Assembly (NCBI GenBank): GCA_030066905.1
Contig: JASJAR010000036.1
Coordinates: 1-40,266 of the forward strand
DNA from: Paracoccaceae bacterium
GTDB lineage: Bacteria; Pseudomonadota; Alphaproteobacteria; Rhodobacterales; Rhodobacteraceae
Direction: 5' to 3'
Length of the DNA stretch: 40,266 nt
The translations under genes were made by a program, and so were the position numbers. Of this stretch, positions 38,614 through 40,266 are shown piece after piece. The notes beneath the pieces are model-generated. The model was given only the letters and a program-made list of their open reading frames with translations. It was not told the origin of the DNA and made no database searches. Position 1 is the stretch's first letter. Every line of letters begins with the position of its first letter.

Positions 38614-40266
38614 CTACCTCAGCGCGCCGATCTCGTTCAGGCGGTCGTACTTTTCCTGCTCGAACCACCAGAACTCGTCGCCCCGGCGGTAGGGCGGTTT
38701 GATTTCGGGGCGACCGAAAACGTCCCAATAGGCGATCCAGTGCTCGCCCTTGGACCATTGCGGCACCCAGATGTGTTTCGAGCGCAGCACCCGGTCGAGG
38801 GCGCGGACGGCGACATTGAGGTCCTCGCGGCTCTCGGCGGCAAGCGCGGTGTCGATCAATGCGTCGACCACAGGGTCGGCAAGGCCGGTGAGGTTGAACG
38901 TTCCCGGCGCGTCGACGCTGCGGGAGTGAAACAGCGAATAAAGCTCGACCGAGGGGGTGAGCGGCAGGTTGAACCGCCCGGGGATGACGTCGTAGTCGAA
39001 ATTCTCCTGGCGCTCCTCCATCTGGGCGGGATCGAGGAGGACGAACTCGGCGTCGATCCCGAGCCGGTCGAGATTTTCGATGTAGGGCAGGACGATCCGT
39101 TCGAACGAGGGGCCGTCGTCGATGAACTCGATTTCGAGCACATCGCCCTCGGCATTGCGGCGGCGCCCGTCCTCGCCGACCAGCCAACCGGCCGCATCGA
39201 GGAGATCGCCGGCAGCGGCGAGGGCCCGGCGGTCGGCGTTCTGGGGACGGTTGACGGCCGGGGAGACGGCGGGCTCGGTGAACACGCTTTCGGGCAGGGC
39301 GTCGCGGAACCGTTCGAGAATGGCAAGCTCGGCGCCTTCGGGGAGGCCGGAGGCTTCCATCTCGGTGCCCTCCCAGAAACTGTCGGTGCGGTTGTAGAGG
39401 CCGCCGAAGAGGGTCTCGTTCGACCATTCGAAGTTGAACGCCTTGCCGATGGCTTCGCGGACCCGGACGTCGGCGAACTTGTCCTGGCGCATGTTGAGCC
39501 AGAAGCCCTGCGCCCCGGCCGCGCGGCCGTCTGGGATGGTGGTGCGGATCACCCAGCCCTCGTCGAGGGCGGGAAAGTCGTAGGCGTTGGCCCAGAGTGC
39601 CGAGAGAAACTCCTCGTGGAAGAGGTACTCGCCGGATTTCAGCGCTTCGAAGGCGGCGGTGCGGTCGGCGAAATATTCGTATGTCACGCAGTCGAAATTC
39701 CAGGCCCCGACATTCACCGGCAGGCCTGCGCCCCAATAATCCTCGTTCCGGCAATAGCGGATCGAGCGCCCGGGGTTCACACGGTCGATGACGTAGGGCC
39801 CCGATCCGAGCGGGGGGTCGAGGGTGGATCGGGAGAACTCTACCGTCTCGTAGTAATGGGCGGGCAGGATGTCGATCTCACCCACGGTGCCGATGAGATC
39901 GCGCGTATTGGCACCCTCGGCGAAGCTGATCCGAACACGGTGCGCGCCGAGGGCCTCGACGGTCTCGACGTCCTGAAGCGTGATCCGGTAGAGCGGCGAG
40001 CCCTCGGCCTTCAGGGTCTCGAAGGTGAAGACGACGTCGTCGGCGGTGACGGGTTCGCCGTCGGCAAACCGCGCCTCGGGGCGGAGGTTGAAGATCACCC
40101 AGGAGCGGTCGTCGGGGTACTCGATGGTCTCGGCGAGACGGCCGTAGGCGGCGTCGGGCTCGTCCCAGGCGCGGGCCAGGAGGGTGTCGTAGATGCGTTC
40201 GAGCCCCTGGGCCGGTTCGCCGTCGAGGATGAAGGCGTTGAGGCTGTCGAAGGTCTGCGAGGCGAG
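38614..40266 (-). CDS. YejA-like periplasmic peptide-binding protein, 5'-truncated by window edge
   Basis: An SBP_bac_5-type (family 5) extracellular solute-binding protein for an ABC importer, closest in pattern to YejA of the microcin C/peptide YejABEF system. At least 550 residues are visible; the start and signal peptide lie beyond 40266. The visible N-terminal part reads LASQTFDSLNAFILDGEPAQGLERIYDTLLARAWDEPDAAYGRLAETIEY, then FNLRPEARFADGEPVTADDVVFTFETL, the usual substrate-binding protein signature, then VGEIDILPAHYYE, ANAYDFPALDEGW and FWLNMRQDKFADVRVREAIGKAFNFEW. The fold continues to EFWWFEQEKYDRLNEIGALR. Downstream permease genes are not in the window. Ligand probably peptides; not shown. 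Confidence 0.88.
   Translation of the reverse strand, partial: LASQTFDSLNAFILDGEPAQGLERIYDTLLARAWDEPDAAYGRLAETIEYPDDRSWVIFNLRPEARFADGEPVTADDVVFTFETLKAEGSPLYRITLQDVETVEALGAHRVRISFAEGANTRDLIGTVGEIDILPAHYYETVEFSRSTLDPPLGSGPYVIDRVNPGRSIRYCRNEDYWGAGLPVNVGAWNFDCVTYEYFADRTAAFEALKSGEYLFHEEFLSALWANAYDFPALDEGWVIRTTIPDGRAAGAQGFWLNMRQDKFADVRVREAIGKAFNFEWSNETLFGGLYNRTDSFWEGTEMEASGLPEGAELAILERFRDALPESVFTEPAVSPAVNRPQNADRRALAAAGDLLDAAGWLVGEDGRRRNAEGDVLEIEFIDDGPSFERIVLPYIENLDRLGIDAEFVLLDPAQMEERQENFDYDVIPGRFNLPLTPSVELYSLFHSRSVDAPGTFNLTGLADPVVDALIDTALAAESREDLNVAVRALDRVLRSKHIWVPQWSKGEHWIAYWDVFGRPEIKPPYRRGDEFWWFEQEKYDRLNEIGALR

Overview
The window is GC-rich chromosomal DNA of an alphaproteobacterium, almost certainly a member of the Rhodobacterales (Rhodobacteraceae/Paracoccaceae or a Roseobacter relative). 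Reasons: the conserved gene neighbourhoods metK/trmB, aroA-cmk-rpsA-ihfB-lapA-trpF-trpB and rplY/pth, a complete beta-hydroxyaspartate cycle cluster (bhcR/bhcABCD), and several intergenic palindrome families of the kind common in this order. I saw no tRNA, rRNA, CRISPR array, transposase or phage gene.

Layout. 1-4.4 kb: 5'-truncated metK, a macro-domain gene broken by an in-frame amber codon, an internally duplicated unknown protein, trmB, and an amidohydrolase. 4.4-16.9 kb: the housekeeping backbone aroA-cmk-rpsA-ihfB-lapA-trpF-trpB, with cargo in every usual junction: a small unknown and a GFA-type protein between aroA and cmk; an alpha/beta hydrolase flanked by two copies of a ~90-bp direct repeat, and a frameshifted glycosyltransferase, between cmk and rpsA; a GSU2403-type nucleotidyltransferase with a striking inverted repeat between rpsA and ihfB; an acetyltransferase and a small protein between trpF and trpB. 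rpsA has its own promoter followed at once by an intrinsic terminator, which suggests leader attenuation or a short leader RNA.

17-19.3 kb: a small accessory module of two paralogous exported proteins with very Asp/Glu-rich tails, a 2OG-Fe(II)-oxygenase-like protein between them and a membrane-anchored LuxR-type regulator behind them. 19.3-24.3 kb (minus strand): DUF2237, DUF2332, pth and rplY; the rplY-pth pair is split by an oppositely oriented 660-residue membrane-anchored protein that looks like a MACPF-type pore-former. 24.5-29.3 kb: two unknown envelope proteins, an FMN-dependent L-lactate dehydrogenase-like gene and, divergent from it, a Tat-signal nitroreductase plus MarR regulator with a long palindromic operator over the promoter. 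29.3-32.7 kb: trpA, a VOC/PhnB-like protein, ychF and a P-loop kinase.

32.8-38.2 kb: the glyoxylate-assimilating bhc cluster. BhcA makes glycine from glyoxylate and aspartate, BhcC joins glycine with a second glyoxylate, BhcB dehydrates the product to iminosuccinate and BhcD reduces it to aspartate; BhcR is the divergent IclR-type regulator. The window ends in a YejA-like peptide-binding protein gene on the minus strand. Dispersed palindromic repeats sit at most transcription-unit ends from 29 kb onward.

The most promising leads for undescribed biology are the MACPF-like protein at 21.6-23.6 kb, the acidic exported-protein module at 17-19.3 kb, the rpsA leader, and the nucleotidyltransferase with its inverted repeat. 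All functional names rest on reading the translated sequence; no search was run.
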